From NCBI GenBank assembly GCA_018401015.1, contig JAGYLP010000003.1:110583-174582 (forward strand): a stretch of 64,000 nucleotides of DNA. Reading direction: 5' to 3'. This stretch comes from Bacteroidales bacterium (lineage in GTDB: Bacteria > Bacteroidota > Bacteroidia > Bacteroidales > M50B96). The position numbers and the translations under genes were made by a program. Below the pieces are notes generated by a model. The model had not been told where the DNA came from, did not search any database, and saw only the letters and a list, made by a program, of their open reading frames with translations. Positions 50,581-59,060 of this stretch are shown here, piece after piece. How positions within the stretch are numbered: the stretch's first letter is position 1; the number at the start of each line of letters is the position of its first letter.

Positions 50581-51594
50581 TTAATCGCCTCCATGCTGAA
50601 AACACTTTCCATTTGGACTATAGGTTTTTCGCTTACATCGGGTTCCGGCTTTTGTGGTAGCCGAACAACGAACCGAAACACTCCGCCGCGCTTTCTTTAC
50701 CGCAGTATTGGCTGGATCCTGGCTCGAATGGATGTAACAATAACCACTTTCATTTGTAGTGCGATTCTTACAGCGATGCCCGGACTGAGTGATTCCTTTA
50801 CATTGCGCGGCCGTTACCCCAACACCCGATTCGGAACCTGTGTTTGAACTGGTGCTCCAGGTCCAGGCATTAACCGACATGCTCGATTCCATAAAATCTT
50901 CGCTCTTATCGGGCAATTGATAAAAAAAATCAATACCGGAAACAGCCTCCAGGCTATCGATGGTAAGCACAAAGCTTTGAAGCGGAGCTTTCGAAGCTTC
51001 ATTCCTCAGCAGAAAAGCAATACCCACTGGTTGGGTTTGCTCAAAACGAAAAACTGCCTTGTAGAAGTACCGGGGAACACTCACTCGATTGGGACCAATG
51101 GCTTGTAAATTATCCGATAAGATTCCTCCGGTAACCACATAAACCGTATCGTATTCCACGGCCCAGTTTCGCACTAAGGCTTCGAGTCTTTTCCATATAC
51201 CACGGTTAAAGCCTGCATATTGAGGCGACATGTTGGAATAGTAGAAGGATTCCTGCATAGTATGAGTTGAAAAACTCATATCGGCTGCCGGGGCGAGGTG
51301 ACCACGGTCGAATCCACTCCCCTTATAATCGGCATGGGTGGCTGAACCTCCAGGGACCAAAGGATCGATTAGGAATTTATCCGACCGCTCGGCGCGTTTG
51401 ATCGTTTCGTCCCTAACCAGCTCGTAAGCCACCCAACTTGCCTGTTCGTGCTCCTCGCTGTACGATAAGGAAAAAGCCCGATGATGAATGACCGTTTCGT
51501 TGGGGACAGGAGCAGCCAGTTCCCATTGCTGGGCGAAAAAGAAATTAGCATAAGCAGTAAAAAGTAAGAAGATGAGATAGCGTAATGGGGGCAT
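50581..51594 (-). CDS. Secreted DNA/RNA non-specific endonuclease with two Cys/His knuckles
   Basis: A 337-residue nuclease of the NUC1/EndoG (beta-beta-alpha metal) family. It has a signal peptide (residues 1-22, 'YLIFLLFTAYANFFFAQ'). The catalytic His lies in 'FDRGHLAPAADM' (about 95-106). The metal-binding Asn and downstream Glu lie in 'SNMSPQYAGFNRGIWKRLE' (about 118-136). The C-terminus adds two tandem C-x8-9-C-x9-C-x2-H units: 'CKGITQSGHRCKNRTT' to 'YCYIHSSQ' (about 265-293) and 'CSATTKAGTRCKRKTY' to 'KCFQHGGD' (about 309-337). These are probably zinc knuckles binding nucleic acid. It likely digests external DNA for nutrients or defence. Confidence 0.9.
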   Translation of the reverse strand: MPPLRYLIFLLFTAYANFFFAQQWELAAPVPNETVIHHRAFSLSYSEEHEQASWVAYELVRDETIKRAERSDKFLIDPLVPGGSATHADYKGSGFDRGHLAPAADMSFSTHTMQESFYYSNMSPQYAGFNRGIWKRLEALVRNWAVEYDTVYVVTGGILSDNLQAIGPNRVSVPRYFYKAVFRFEQTQPVGIAFLLRNEASKAPLQSFVLTIDSLEAVSGIDFFYQLPDKSEDFMESSMSVNAWTWSTSSNTGSESGVGVTAAQCKGITQSGHRCKNRTTNESGYCYIHSSQDPANTAVKKARRSVSVRCSATTKAGTRCKRKTYSPNGKCFQHGGD

Positions 51595-51664
51595 CGAAAT
51601 AAATTGTTTTTATTGAAAAGTGGCCTAAAGTTAATGAAGAGAGTTTACTATTTTGCAGGAAAAA

Positions 51665-53020
51665 ATGAAAAGATCATTTCGTTCTATTTTTCTGATAGGA
51701 TTTGTCCTCGTATTCCAGTTTTGCAAAGTAAACGATCCGTGGCCCGAACCAACTCCTGAACCTTACGGCACACCCTTTCACGGTGTTCCCGATACAGAAG
51801 ATATCATCATGTACGAGGTTAATACAAGAGCATTCGGACCAACACACGACTTGGAAGCCGTTATTCAACAACTCGACTCGATTGCTTTGCTCGGCGTGAA
51901 TGTTATTTGGCTCATGCCCATTCATCCAATAGGCACCATCCAATCGGTTAATTCACCTTATTCGGTTAAAGATTACGAAGCAGTGAATCCAGAGCTGGGC
52001 GATCTGTTCACGTTACGACGACTCACCGACTCGGCTCATGCTAAAGGAATGGCCGTTATTCTCGATTGGGTAGCGAATCATACCGCTTGGGATCATGAAT
52101 GGATCGAAGCACACCCCGACTGGTACACAAACGATTCAGACGGGAACATCATCCATCCGGCCGGAACCAATTGGATGGATGTGGCCGACTTAAATTACAT
52201 GAGTTACGACATGCGAGCCGAAATGATCCGTTCCATGGAATACTGGATCTATGAGGCAAACATCGATGGATTCCGCTGCGATTATGCCGATGGTGTACCC
52301 TTTTCCTTTTGGTTAGATGCCTGGACAGCCCTCCGGGAAATACCCGATAGGAAGCTCATTTTCCTCGCCGAAGGTAAACGGAAGGATCATTTCACAGCAG
52401 GTTTCGATATGTGTTTTTCCTGGGATTTCTACGGCATCACCAAGCAAGTGTTTTCGGGTTCACCGGCAACTCAAATACTACCCGTCCATCATGCTGAATA
52501 TCAGAGCACTCCTCTCGGCAAACATTGGTTGCGATTCACCACCAATCACGATGAATCGGCCTGGGATGCCACACCCATAGAACTGTTCACCGGGGAAAAG
52601 GGCGCATTGGCAGCATCGGTCATCAGCATTTTTACCGGAGGTGTTCCTTTGATCTATGGTAGTCAAGAGGTTGGCACTGCGCAAACCATCCCGTTCTTTT
52701 CTCAATCGAGCATCGATTGGAGCAACAACCCGGAGCTTTTATCGAACTATCGGCAAATTCTTTCTTACTACCGGAATGCAACAATTGCGAAAGCCACGAC
52801 AATAAGCGATTACTCTTCGGAGGACGTGTTTTGTATTTTAAAGGAAGAATCCGGAAAGGATTTACTGATAATGGTAAATGTGCGCAATACGGAACAAGTG
52901 TTTACCGTTCCGGGCGAACTGCAGGGTAATAATTGGATTGAAGGACCAAGCTCGCATAACTTAAGCGTAACATCCGAAATGAACCTAGCTCCGTACGCTA
53001 TCTTACTGCTTGAGCGATAA
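51665..53020 (+). CDS. Alpha-amylase family (GH13) lipoprotein
   Basis: The frame is open from a TTG at 51653, but the ATG at 51665 is preferred (451 residues). The lipoprotein signal is 'SIFLIGFVLVFQFC' (Cys about residue 20). A GH13 barrel follows with its four regions: 'VILDWVANHTAWDHEW' (about 135-150), 'DGFRCDYADGVP' (Asp nucleophile, about 203-214), 'LIFLAEGK' (acid/base Glu, about 233) and 'FTTNHDESAWD' (about 295-305). A small C-terminal beta domain closes the protein. It degrades alpha-glucans such as starch or maltodextrin at the cell surface. It stands alone, divergent from the nuclease gene, without a susCD pair. Confidence 0.92.
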   Translation: MKRSFRSIFLIGFVLVFQFCKVNDPWPEPTPEPYGTPFHGVPDTEDIIMYEVNTRAFGPTHDLEAVIQQLDSIALLGVNVIWLMPIHPIGTIQSVNSPYSVKDYEAVNPELGDLFTLRRLTDSAHAKGMAVILDWVANHTAWDHEWIEAHPDWYTNDSDGNIIHPAGTNWMDVADLNYMSYDMRAEMIRSMEYWIYEANIDGFRCDYADGVPFSFWLDAWTALREIPDRKLIFLAEGKRKDHFTAGFDMCFSWDFYGITKQVFSGSPATQILPVHHAEYQSTPLGKHWLRFTTNHDESAWDATPIELFTGEKGALAASVISIFTGGVPLIYGSQEVGTAQTIPFFSQSSIDWSNNPELLSNYRQILSYYRNATIAKATTISDYSSEDVFCILKEESGKDLLIMVNVRNTEQVFTVPGELQGNNWIEGPSSHNLSVTSEMNLAPYAILLLER

Positions 53021-53399
53021 ACTGATAATCAAACTCTTAAACTACCTTACACACCGTAATTTATACCTGACCAGGTGGAGATGAACCGATGTTTCCCAGC
53101 AAAGGTATAGATGGATTATCCCCTCAGCATCGAAGACCAAACGCCCCCTTTCATCTTATTCTCTCAACATTGCACAAAGCGATGTTACAATTTACGAATA
53201 GCATGTAATAAATTATGTATTTCGGAACATTTTAAAAACCCATAGTGCTCATCGGGAAGCCCACTCAGCATTTTGTAAAAACTCACAAAAACTTGCATGA
53301 ATGAATCCTTTTCTAACCTAAAGAGTTTGTCACTGCTGGCAATTTATCACTACATTTCCCATTTGTCACAATTTCCCTACAAGAGCGTATCATTTAACT
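53021..53399. other. Gap between the amylase and acylphosphatase-like genes
   Basis: About 380 AT-rich bases. No terminator with a T-run, gene or repeat was found. The right end leads into the -7 element at 53400. Confidence 0.4.
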
Positions 53400-53407
53400 T
53401 ACATTTG
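53400..53407 (+). promoter_or_regulatory. -7 promoter element for the acylphosphatase-like/LytTR genes
   Basis: TACATTTG, an exact TAnnTTTG match. Transcription would begin about 53413, making the ATG at 53415 nearly leaderless and favouring the ATG at 53442. No TTTG lies at the usual distance. Confidence 0.5.
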
Positions 53408-53441
53408 CGGTGAAATGCTAACCCTAAAACTGTTTAATGTA

Positions 53442-53711
53442 ATGAAAACCATAAAAATACGGTTCACTGCCGATTTCAAGTACGCCGGTGTCCGATTTTT
53501 AGTGATGGAGGCGGCCCTAAAACATCAAATTACCGGTTATATAAGGAAAAGAGCTCACCACACGTATTCGGTAATTGCAACTGGACGACCGGAAGATATT
53601 AAAGCATTTTCAGATTTTTTGAAAGGTGGATTTCTGGGTTCTGAAATCGAATCATATGAAGTAATCCCACTAAATTTTCAAGAACATCAGACCTTTGAAA
53701 TTCAGAAATAA
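53442..53711 (+). CDS. Acylphosphatase-fold protein, catalytic Asn missing
   Basis: Start ATG 53442 gives 89 residues, the length of an acylphosphatase; an in-frame ATG at 53415 also exists. The pattern follows acylphosphatase throughout: 'IKIRFTADFKYAGVRFLVME' aligns with the K/V-x-V-x-GRVQGVGFR loop, keeping the catalytic Arg. 'HQITGYIRKRAHH' aligns with the LGLxGxVRN segment, and 'YSVIATGRPEDIKAFSDFL' with the VEVxAxGxxxxVxxFxxxL part. The catalytic Asn of 'VRN' is Lys here, and the glycines of the phosphate loop are mostly lost. It probably does not hydrolyse acyl phosphates and may be a binding or regulatory domain. The LytTR gene begins 20 bases later. Confidence 0.65.
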   Translation: MKTIKIRFTADFKYAGVRFLVMEAALKHQITGYIRKRAHHTYSVIATGRPEDIKAFSDFLKGGFLGSEIESYEVIPLNFQEHQTFEIQK

Positions 53712-53731
53712 ATCATCTATCCCCCAAAAGC

Positions 53732-54688
53732 ATGAGAGAGCTAACCCTACGAAAATTCAGCCAACCCTTCTCGAAGATTCTCGACTTCTATTTAGTCCTG
53801 CCTTACAGGATTTCTTTCATTCTCTTCTTCTCGTTGTTGGTGGCGGCGTACAATTACTTATTCATAATCTACTTTCGCCCCTTTCGTATTGAATCGTCCG
53901 ATGCAATTAGAGCCTGGCTGTCAGCTGGCTATGCATCCATCACGATGCTCTCTCTGCTTTCTTTCTTAGTTATTCTTCGGAAAAAGATTTCAAACCGTTC
54001 ATCGAATACACTGATAATCAAACCCTTCATCCCTTTAACCATCATCTTATTACTGACAATCAGCCTTTTCAGCTGGCTATTTACCAAAACCATTGCTGAT
54101 TCATACATAGAACCATATAGCCTTTTCGACTGCTTTGCATTTGTCGGATTGATTGCGTCTATCCCATTGATATTCTTAATCCTGCTCGCTCAAAATTGGC
54201 GACTAAAGACTCTAAAGTTCAAAAAAGGTTCGAATAAAGAAACTTCGACCTTACGTGTTATTGAGAAGAACATAGATACAGCTACTCTAAATGAAATTTC
54301 TTCCAAAGAAATCGCAATTCATGCCGACCAAGGTATTCAATCAGTTCCTGTAATTCCTGGCAATTTTATTTGCGCCATATCCGATGAGAACTATTGTAAT
54401 ATCTATTACCTAAAAGAAGAAAACGTCGAAATGAGTAACTTGCGTATTACGTTAACATCCATTCAATTGCAAATGAAACCTTATCCCTTGTTTCGCTGCC
54501 ACCGCAGCGCCTTGATAAACACCCTTTACCTCGAACGCGTTTTTGGAAACACCAAATCGAAAAGGGTTCAGCTAAAGTATATTAGCGAATTTACTCTTCC
54601 GGTTTCCAGAAAACTGGCCAAACTACCGCTCTTTCAAAATGGAAAAAAAAACATAAATCGTAAACTCACCACGTATTCCATGACCTGA
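53732..54688 (+). CDS. Membrane-bound LytTR-family transcription regulator
   Basis: A 318-residue protein. Four hydrophobic segments lie in the first 160 residues (about 22-52, 67-86, 98-118 and 130-152). The C-terminal LytTR DNA-binding domain (about 215-305) has 'ISDENYCNIYYLKEENV', 'LFRCHRSALINTLYLERV' and 'LKYISEFTLPVSRKLAK', all expected for LytTR. No receiver domain is present, so it would sense a membrane or small-molecule signal directly rather than through phosphorylation. It follows the acylphosphatase-like gene and lies 99 bases before the GshB-like gene, so it may control that operon; this is inference. Confidence 0.88.
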   Translation: MRELTLRKFSQPFSKILDFYLVLPYRISFILFFSLLVAAYNYLFIIYFRPFRIESSDAIRAWLSAGYASITMLSLLSFLVILRKKISNRSSNTLIIKPFIPLTIILLLTISLFSWLFTKTIADSYIEPYSLFDCFAFVGLIASIPLIFLILLAQNWRLKTLKFKKGSNKETSTLRVIEKNIDTATLNEISSKEIAIHADQGIQSVPVIPGNFICAISDENYCNIYYLKEENVEMSNLRITLTSIQLQMKPYPLFRCHRSALINTLYLERVFGNTKSKRVQLKYISEFTLPVSRKLAKLPLFQNGKKNINRKLTTYSMT

Positions 54689-54787
54689 GAAGATCAAATG
54701 AATTATTAACTTTTATTTAAAATTCCCCTACACCAAACCGTAAGTCCTTTTCATAGTTTGCGCCGCTTTTTTTAACGCTCAATCTTT

Positions 54788-55813
54788 ATGAAAATACTGT
54801 TTATCATGTACCCGTGGGAAAAGTTGAACCCCAAGCAGGATTCAACCATTCGGCTGGTGCATGAAGCCGTTAGCCGAAACCACGAGGTATCGCTTACCTG
54901 CCCGCAAAATCTTACTATTCGCGATAGCGTAGTGCAGAGCTTTTGCCGTACCATTGTCCTCTCGGAAAAAGTTTCCGACAGCATGACGGTCTTTCACCGA
55001 ACCATCCAATTTCAAATCGGAATGCGGGCGCTTCAAGAATTTGACGTCATCATGATGCGGGATAATCCGCCGTTGGACCCACTCGTGCTTAATTTCCTCG
55101 ATTCGGTGAAAGACGACACCTTCATTGTAAACGCCATCGACGGACTACGAAAAGCCAACAATAAAATTTATACAGCAGCATTTTACGACCCCGACCGGGA
55201 AATGATTCCCGTTACCCACGTGTCGAAAAACATCGATTACCTCATGAAGGTTATCGAAGAATCGACCGACGATAAAATGATTATGAAGCCACTCGACGGA
55301 TACGGCGGACGAGGAATCATTGTAATCGAGAAAAAAGCCATGGCCAATATTCGTTCACTGCTCGAGTTTTACATCCACAAAGTGCAGGGAGAGACAAATT
55401 ACATTATTCTGCAGGAATACGTTCACGGAGCTGAAAATGGCGACGTACGAGTACTCATGCTCAACGGCGAACCCATTGGTGCCTTACGCCGTCGTCCGGC
55501 AAGTGGCGATGTCCGTTCCAACTTGTCGGCTGGTGGAAGCGCCGAGCGTCATAAACTGAGCAAAGCAGAAAAAGCCATGTGCCGAAAAATTGGCAAAAAA
55601 CTGGTCCAAGATGGAATCTTCTTTGCCGGACTCGACATCATCGAAGGAAAACTCATCGAGATTAACGTCTTAAGTCCCGGTACCATCACCGACATTAATC
55701 GACTTAACGGGACTAAGCTACAAGTTAAAATCATCGACTTCTTGGAAAGCATGGTGCCCGACAATAAGCTACCTGTCGGTTTATTAGAATCGGAAATGAT
55801 TTATGAAAACTAA
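54788..55813 (+). CDS. GshB-like ATP-grasp ligase (glutathione synthetase family)
   Basis: A 341-residue protein. The N-terminal 'ILFIMYPWEKLNPKQDSTI' resembles the start of glutathione synthetase ('MDPIxxIxxxxDST'). The ATP-grasp core has 'MIMKPLDGYGGRGIIVIEK' (about residues 161-179), 'ILQEYV', 'DVRVLMLNGEPIGALRRRP' (about 222-240) and the magnesium-binding 'LIEINVLSPGT' (about 290-300). The usual product of GshB is glutathione, but no gshA lies in the window, and the coupling to the DUF1704 gene (11-base overlap) points to ligation of an amino acid or short peptide to another substrate. The true substrate is unknown. Confidence 0.85.
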   Translation: MKILFIMYPWEKLNPKQDSTIRLVHEAVSRNHEVSLTCPQNLTIRDSVVQSFCRTIVLSEKVSDSMTVFHRTIQFQIGMRALQEFDVIMMRDNPPLDPLVLNFLDSVKDDTFIVNAIDGLRKANNKIYTAAFYDPDREMIPVTHVSKNIDYLMKVIEESTDDKMIMKPLDGYGGRGIIVIEKKAMANIRSLLEFYIHKVQGETNYIILQEYVHGAENGDVRVLMLNGEPIGALRRRPASGDVRSNLSAGGSAERHKLSKAEKAMCRKIGKKLVQDGIFFAGLDIIEGKLIEINVLSPGTITDINRLNGTKLQVKIIDFLESMVPDNKLPVGLLESEMIYEN

Positions 55814-57812
55814 ACTCTGGTCGGTCGAAGAAATCATTCGAAACATTGAACAGGAAACCCTCTTCGAGGCCCAAGAACAGTCGGGCGAATTTTCTATAAA
55901 AATTGCGCGTTACGTCCCTTTTTGCTGCACCGCCATTCACAGCGGCAGCAAACTTAGACCGGAATTGCAGGCAAAAATTGCCTTGAATGAATTCCAACGC
56001 TGGTACGAAGAAGATCCCTTCACCGATCTATTCATTCAATCGATGCCTATTACCCTGGTGGGGCACGATTCGCGCTACGAGTACGATTTGAATCGAAGCC
56101 CGGAGGATTGTATTTATACCGAAGCTTGGGGGCAACAGGTTTGGAAGAAAAAACTCTCCAACACCGACCTTCGAATTTCGCGTCGAAAGCATGCCAACTA
56201 CTATCGAGTATTGCATGCTTTACTCAAAAAGTTAGAAGAAAAGTTCGGTGCAGCGCTACTCTACGATATTCACTCCTATAATTATCGCCGGTGGAATCGA
56301 GTCGTTCCGGTTTTTAACATCGGAACCGAACGCATCGATCACGATCGGTATCGAAAATCCATCGACCATTGGAAAACCGAATTGTCCAAGATTCAACTGT
56401 CGAATACTCATGTCGATGTAGCTGAAAACGATGTATTCAAAGGACACGGATATAATTTGGCCTACGCCACAGCGCATTTCCCCCATACCCTAGTATTGGC
56501 TACCGAGGTAAAAAAAGTGTATTGCGACGAACAAAACGGTGATGCCTTTCCCTCGATTATCAAAGAATTACAGCAACAATTCAAAACAGCCATTCTGAAC
56601 CATGCCAGCGTTTTTTCGCAAGAGTTTGGAAACTGGCAGCCGGAATCGAAGCTAAAACTGCTGGGAAAGAAAATCGATTCAACCCTTGTAAAAGTCGATA
56701 AAAAGCTCTTTTCTCTGGTGAAACACTTCGAACTCTTAGCTTCGGTTAACCCAACAAATACACCCAGCGAAAAGAATAAATTTTTTCGCAGTAAATTTAC
56801 CCAACCACCCCAATTCACCTATCAGCCAATTCGTTTCAACCCCTATATCCTCAAACAGGAACTGCTAAGCTTACGCGTGCAAGATATCGAGGACATATCG
56901 ATTCGCAGCCTCTACGAATCGACGGTAAATAGTTTTTTCGATAAAATTGACTTACTACGTACCCTTAACACTCCCCGTTTTTTATACAATTCCTTACGAT
57001 ATTTCGGACGTCCGTCGGCGCAAGATTTAAGAAATGCTGCTTACTTGTTGCATTTACCTCCTATTCCCGGAGCAGCCCGTAAAGAGCCCATATACGATGC
57101 AAAGCAGGCAAGAGAAATGTTCACATCTGCGTTGGCAGCTTATGGTTTTCAGGCCAAAACTGAGCTGAGCAACATGGTGATTTCTAAAGTAATGGTACTT
57201 AATTCGAAACAAAGCATACTGATTCAACCCAATGCCCATTTTCGAAAAAAAGAACTACTGGCTTTGGTCGAGCACGAAATTGGAGTCCACATGCTCACTT
57301 CCAAAAATGCTCGGAAACAGGAATTGAAAATTCTCCAAGCCGGATTACCGCTCAACACCCTCACGCAGGAAGGGTTGGCCATTTTGGCCGAATACCTGAG
57401 TGGAAACTTATCCCTAACCCGCTTAAAGAAGCTTGCCCTGCGTGTGCTCATGGTGGATCGAATGGTAAACGGAGTCGATTTTGTTACCTGCTTTCAGGAA
57501 CTTCATCGCGACTATGAACTCGATGCTAACGAAGCCTTTAACTTGCTAACCCGAATCTTTCGCGGGGGTGGCTTTACCAAGGACTTTCTCTATTTAGCCG
57601 GTTTTGTGCAAGTATTACGATTTTGGGAAGAACAACACGACTTGGGTCCTTTGTTAACCGGAAAAACCGCTCTGGCCTACTACCCCACTCTGGTAGAAAT
57701 GCTTGAACGCGAATTAATTACACCACCACATTACGTCACCAATAGTTTTATCCATCCTGCTATCGATAAGAATGATCCACTATTTACTTATCTGCTGAGT
57801 GGTTTACGCTAG
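55803..57812 (+). CDS. N-formylglutamate amidohydrolase-like domain fused to a DUF1704 (MATCAP-like) metallopeptidase
   Basis: A 669-residue cytosolic protein. The N-terminal about 270 residues resemble N-formylglutamate amidohydrolase (zinc amidases; 'YVPFCCTAIHSGSKLR', 'ALLYDIHSYNYRR', 'KGHGYNLAYATAHFPH'). Residues about 350-669 form the DUF1704/'QEGLA' domain: zinc-binding 'VEHEIGVHML' (HExxxH, about 484-493), 'TQEGLAILAEYLSG' (about 521-534) with the third ligand Glu, and 'FTKDFLYLAGF'. Eukaryotic homologues (MATCAP) are tubulin carboxypeptidases, so C-terminal peptide cleavage is plausible. It overlaps the GshB-like gene by 11 bases. Family members labelled flavohemoglobin-modulating have no evidence for that name here. 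Confidence 0.85.
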   Translation: MKTKLWSVEEIIRNIEQETLFEAQEQSGEFSIKIARYVPFCCTAIHSGSKLRPELQAKIALNEFQRWYEEDPFTDLFIQSMPITLVGHDSRYEYDLNRSPEDCIYTEAWGQQVWKKKLSNTDLRISRRKHANYYRVLHALLKKLEEKFGAALLYDIHSYNYRRWNRVVPVFNIGTERIDHDRYRKSIDHWKTELSKIQLSNTHVDVAENDVFKGHGYNLAYATAHFPHTLVLATEVKKVYCDEQNGDAFPSIIKELQQQFKTAILNHASVFSQEFGNWQPESKLKLLGKKIDSTLVKVDKKLFSLVKHFELLASVNPTNTPSEKNKFFRSKFTQPPQFTYQPIRFNPYILKQELLSLRVQDIEDISIRSLYESTVNSFFDKIDLLRTLNTPRFLYNSLRYFGRPSAQDLRNAAYLLHLPPIPGAARKEPIYDAKQAREMFTSALAAYGFQAKTELSNMVISKVMVLNSKQSILIQPNAHFRKKELLALVEHEIGVHMLTSKNARKQELKILQAGLPLNTLTQEGLAILAEYLSGNLSLTRLKKLALRVLMVDRMVNGVDFVTCFQELHRDYELDANEAFNLLTRIFRGGGFTKDFLYLAGFVQVLRFWEEQHDLGPLLTGKTALAYYPTLVEMLERELITPPHYVTNSFIHPAIDKNDPLFTYLLSGLR

Positions 57813-57873
57813 CGGGAATTACAGCATCATCATTACATTAAGAATAAGCACTCACCTACCCCAACAGGACCAA

Positions 57874-58992
57874 TCAGGCGCGCTTACGATAAGTAAGAAT
57901 AGCCAGGCTTAGCACCAGAAAAGCATACAAGCCAATCGTCAGGAAGTCTCTCCACAAATCGACTATGCTACTGCCTTTTAGCAAGATCATTCGGTTAACT
58001 TTCATGAAATAGGCAAAAGGATTAAGGTAGTTCACCTTACGCGCCCAATCGGGCATGGTTTCGACCGGAGTAAAAATCCCACTCATCAGTATAAACACCA
58101 GTAAAAAGAAAAAAGACATGAACATGACTTGTTGCTGCGTACGGCTGTGGGTCGATAACAATAAACCAAAACCAATCACCAACAATAAATACAGGAAGGC
58201 AAACGAAAAAAGCAGCCATAGGCTTCCCCGTAAAGGAATATCGAACAATAGCTTCCCAATTCCCAATCCCAGAGCTAGTTCAAACAAAGCAATGATGATA
58301 AACGGAATGAGCTTTCCAAGAATAAACTGAACCTTCCCTATTGGGCTGACATTGATTTGCTCCATGGTTCCGAGTTCCTTTTCACGAACAATATTGATGG
58401 CCGATAAAAACATACCGATAACGGTTACCAGAATTACTAAAATTCCAGGAACCATATAATGCTTGAAATTCAGGGAACTATTGAACCAAAATCTTCGGGT
58501 TATTTCAATTTGTTTTAGTTGGGAGCCGCTCTGTGCCGCATATAATCGAAGCGGTAAATCCTGATTGACACTAAGCAGAATCTGGGTCGCATAGGAGGAA
58601 CTTAAGCCAGCAGTAAGCCCATTAATCGCATTCACCAGGATTTGAACCGACAGCGGTTCATTGCGATAGAAGGATTGCTCAAATCCACTGGGAATAATAA
58701 TTAACAGATCGGCCGTTCCCTCGTAAAAATCTTGCATAGCGCGCTTCTCCGACGAATGAAAAGAATTTAAATGAAAAAAGGGAGAAGCCTCAAATCGTTG
58801 CCAAACGCCACGCGACTGTTCGGTTTGGTCGAGATCGACCACCGAAAAACGAATATCTTTCATCTCGAGCGTGGCAGCATACACCAAGATAACCAACTGC
58901 ACGATAGGCATTAAAAAGATAATTGGTAACATGGTTCGATTTCGAAAAATCTGAATAAACTCTTTTTGTAACAGAAAAATCAAGGTTCTCAT
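57874..58992 (-). CDS. ABC-2 type permease (YbhR/YhhJ-like)
   Basis: A 372-residue inner-membrane exporter subunit. One N-terminal helix ('MLPIIFLMPIVQLVILVYA', about residues 20-38), a large periplasmic domain (about 40-170) and five helices make the ABC2_membrane_3 layout. The conserved 'REKELGTMEQINVSPIGKVQFILGK' region in part (about 203-227) contacts the ATPase, and 'MSGIFTPVETMPDWARKVN' (about 303-321) is the family's reentrant loop. It is the last gene of the tetR-hlyD-ABC operon, 68 bases past the sister permease. Confidence 0.92.
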   Translation of the reverse strand: MRTLIFLLQKEFIQIFRNRTMLPIIFLMPIVQLVILVYAATLEMKDIRFSVVDLDQTEQSRGVWQRFEASPFFHLNSFHSSEKRAMQDFYEGTADLLIIIPSGFEQSFYRNEPLSVQILVNAINGLTAGLSSSYATQILLSVNQDLPLRLYAAQSGSQLKQIEITRRFWFNSSLNFKHYMVPGILVILVTVIGMFLSAINIVREKELGTMEQINVSPIGKVQFILGKLIPFIIIALFELALGLGIGKLLFDIPLRGSLWLLFSFAFLYLLLVIGFGLLLSTHSRTQQQVMFMSFFFLLVFILMSGIFTPVETMPDWARKVNYLNPFAYFMKVNRMILLKGSSIVDLWRDFLTIGLYAFLVLSLAILTYRKRA

Positions 58993-59060
58993 AGTGCTAA
59001 CTTAAGTTGCGATTCGAATTAATTTGTCCTGATTCTATTTAGTCGAGCTAACTATCCGTT

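Noticed and set aside
54788..55813. Assigning the symbol gshB
   Set aside because: The fold fits, but there is no gshA in view and the linkage to DUF1704 suggests another substrate.
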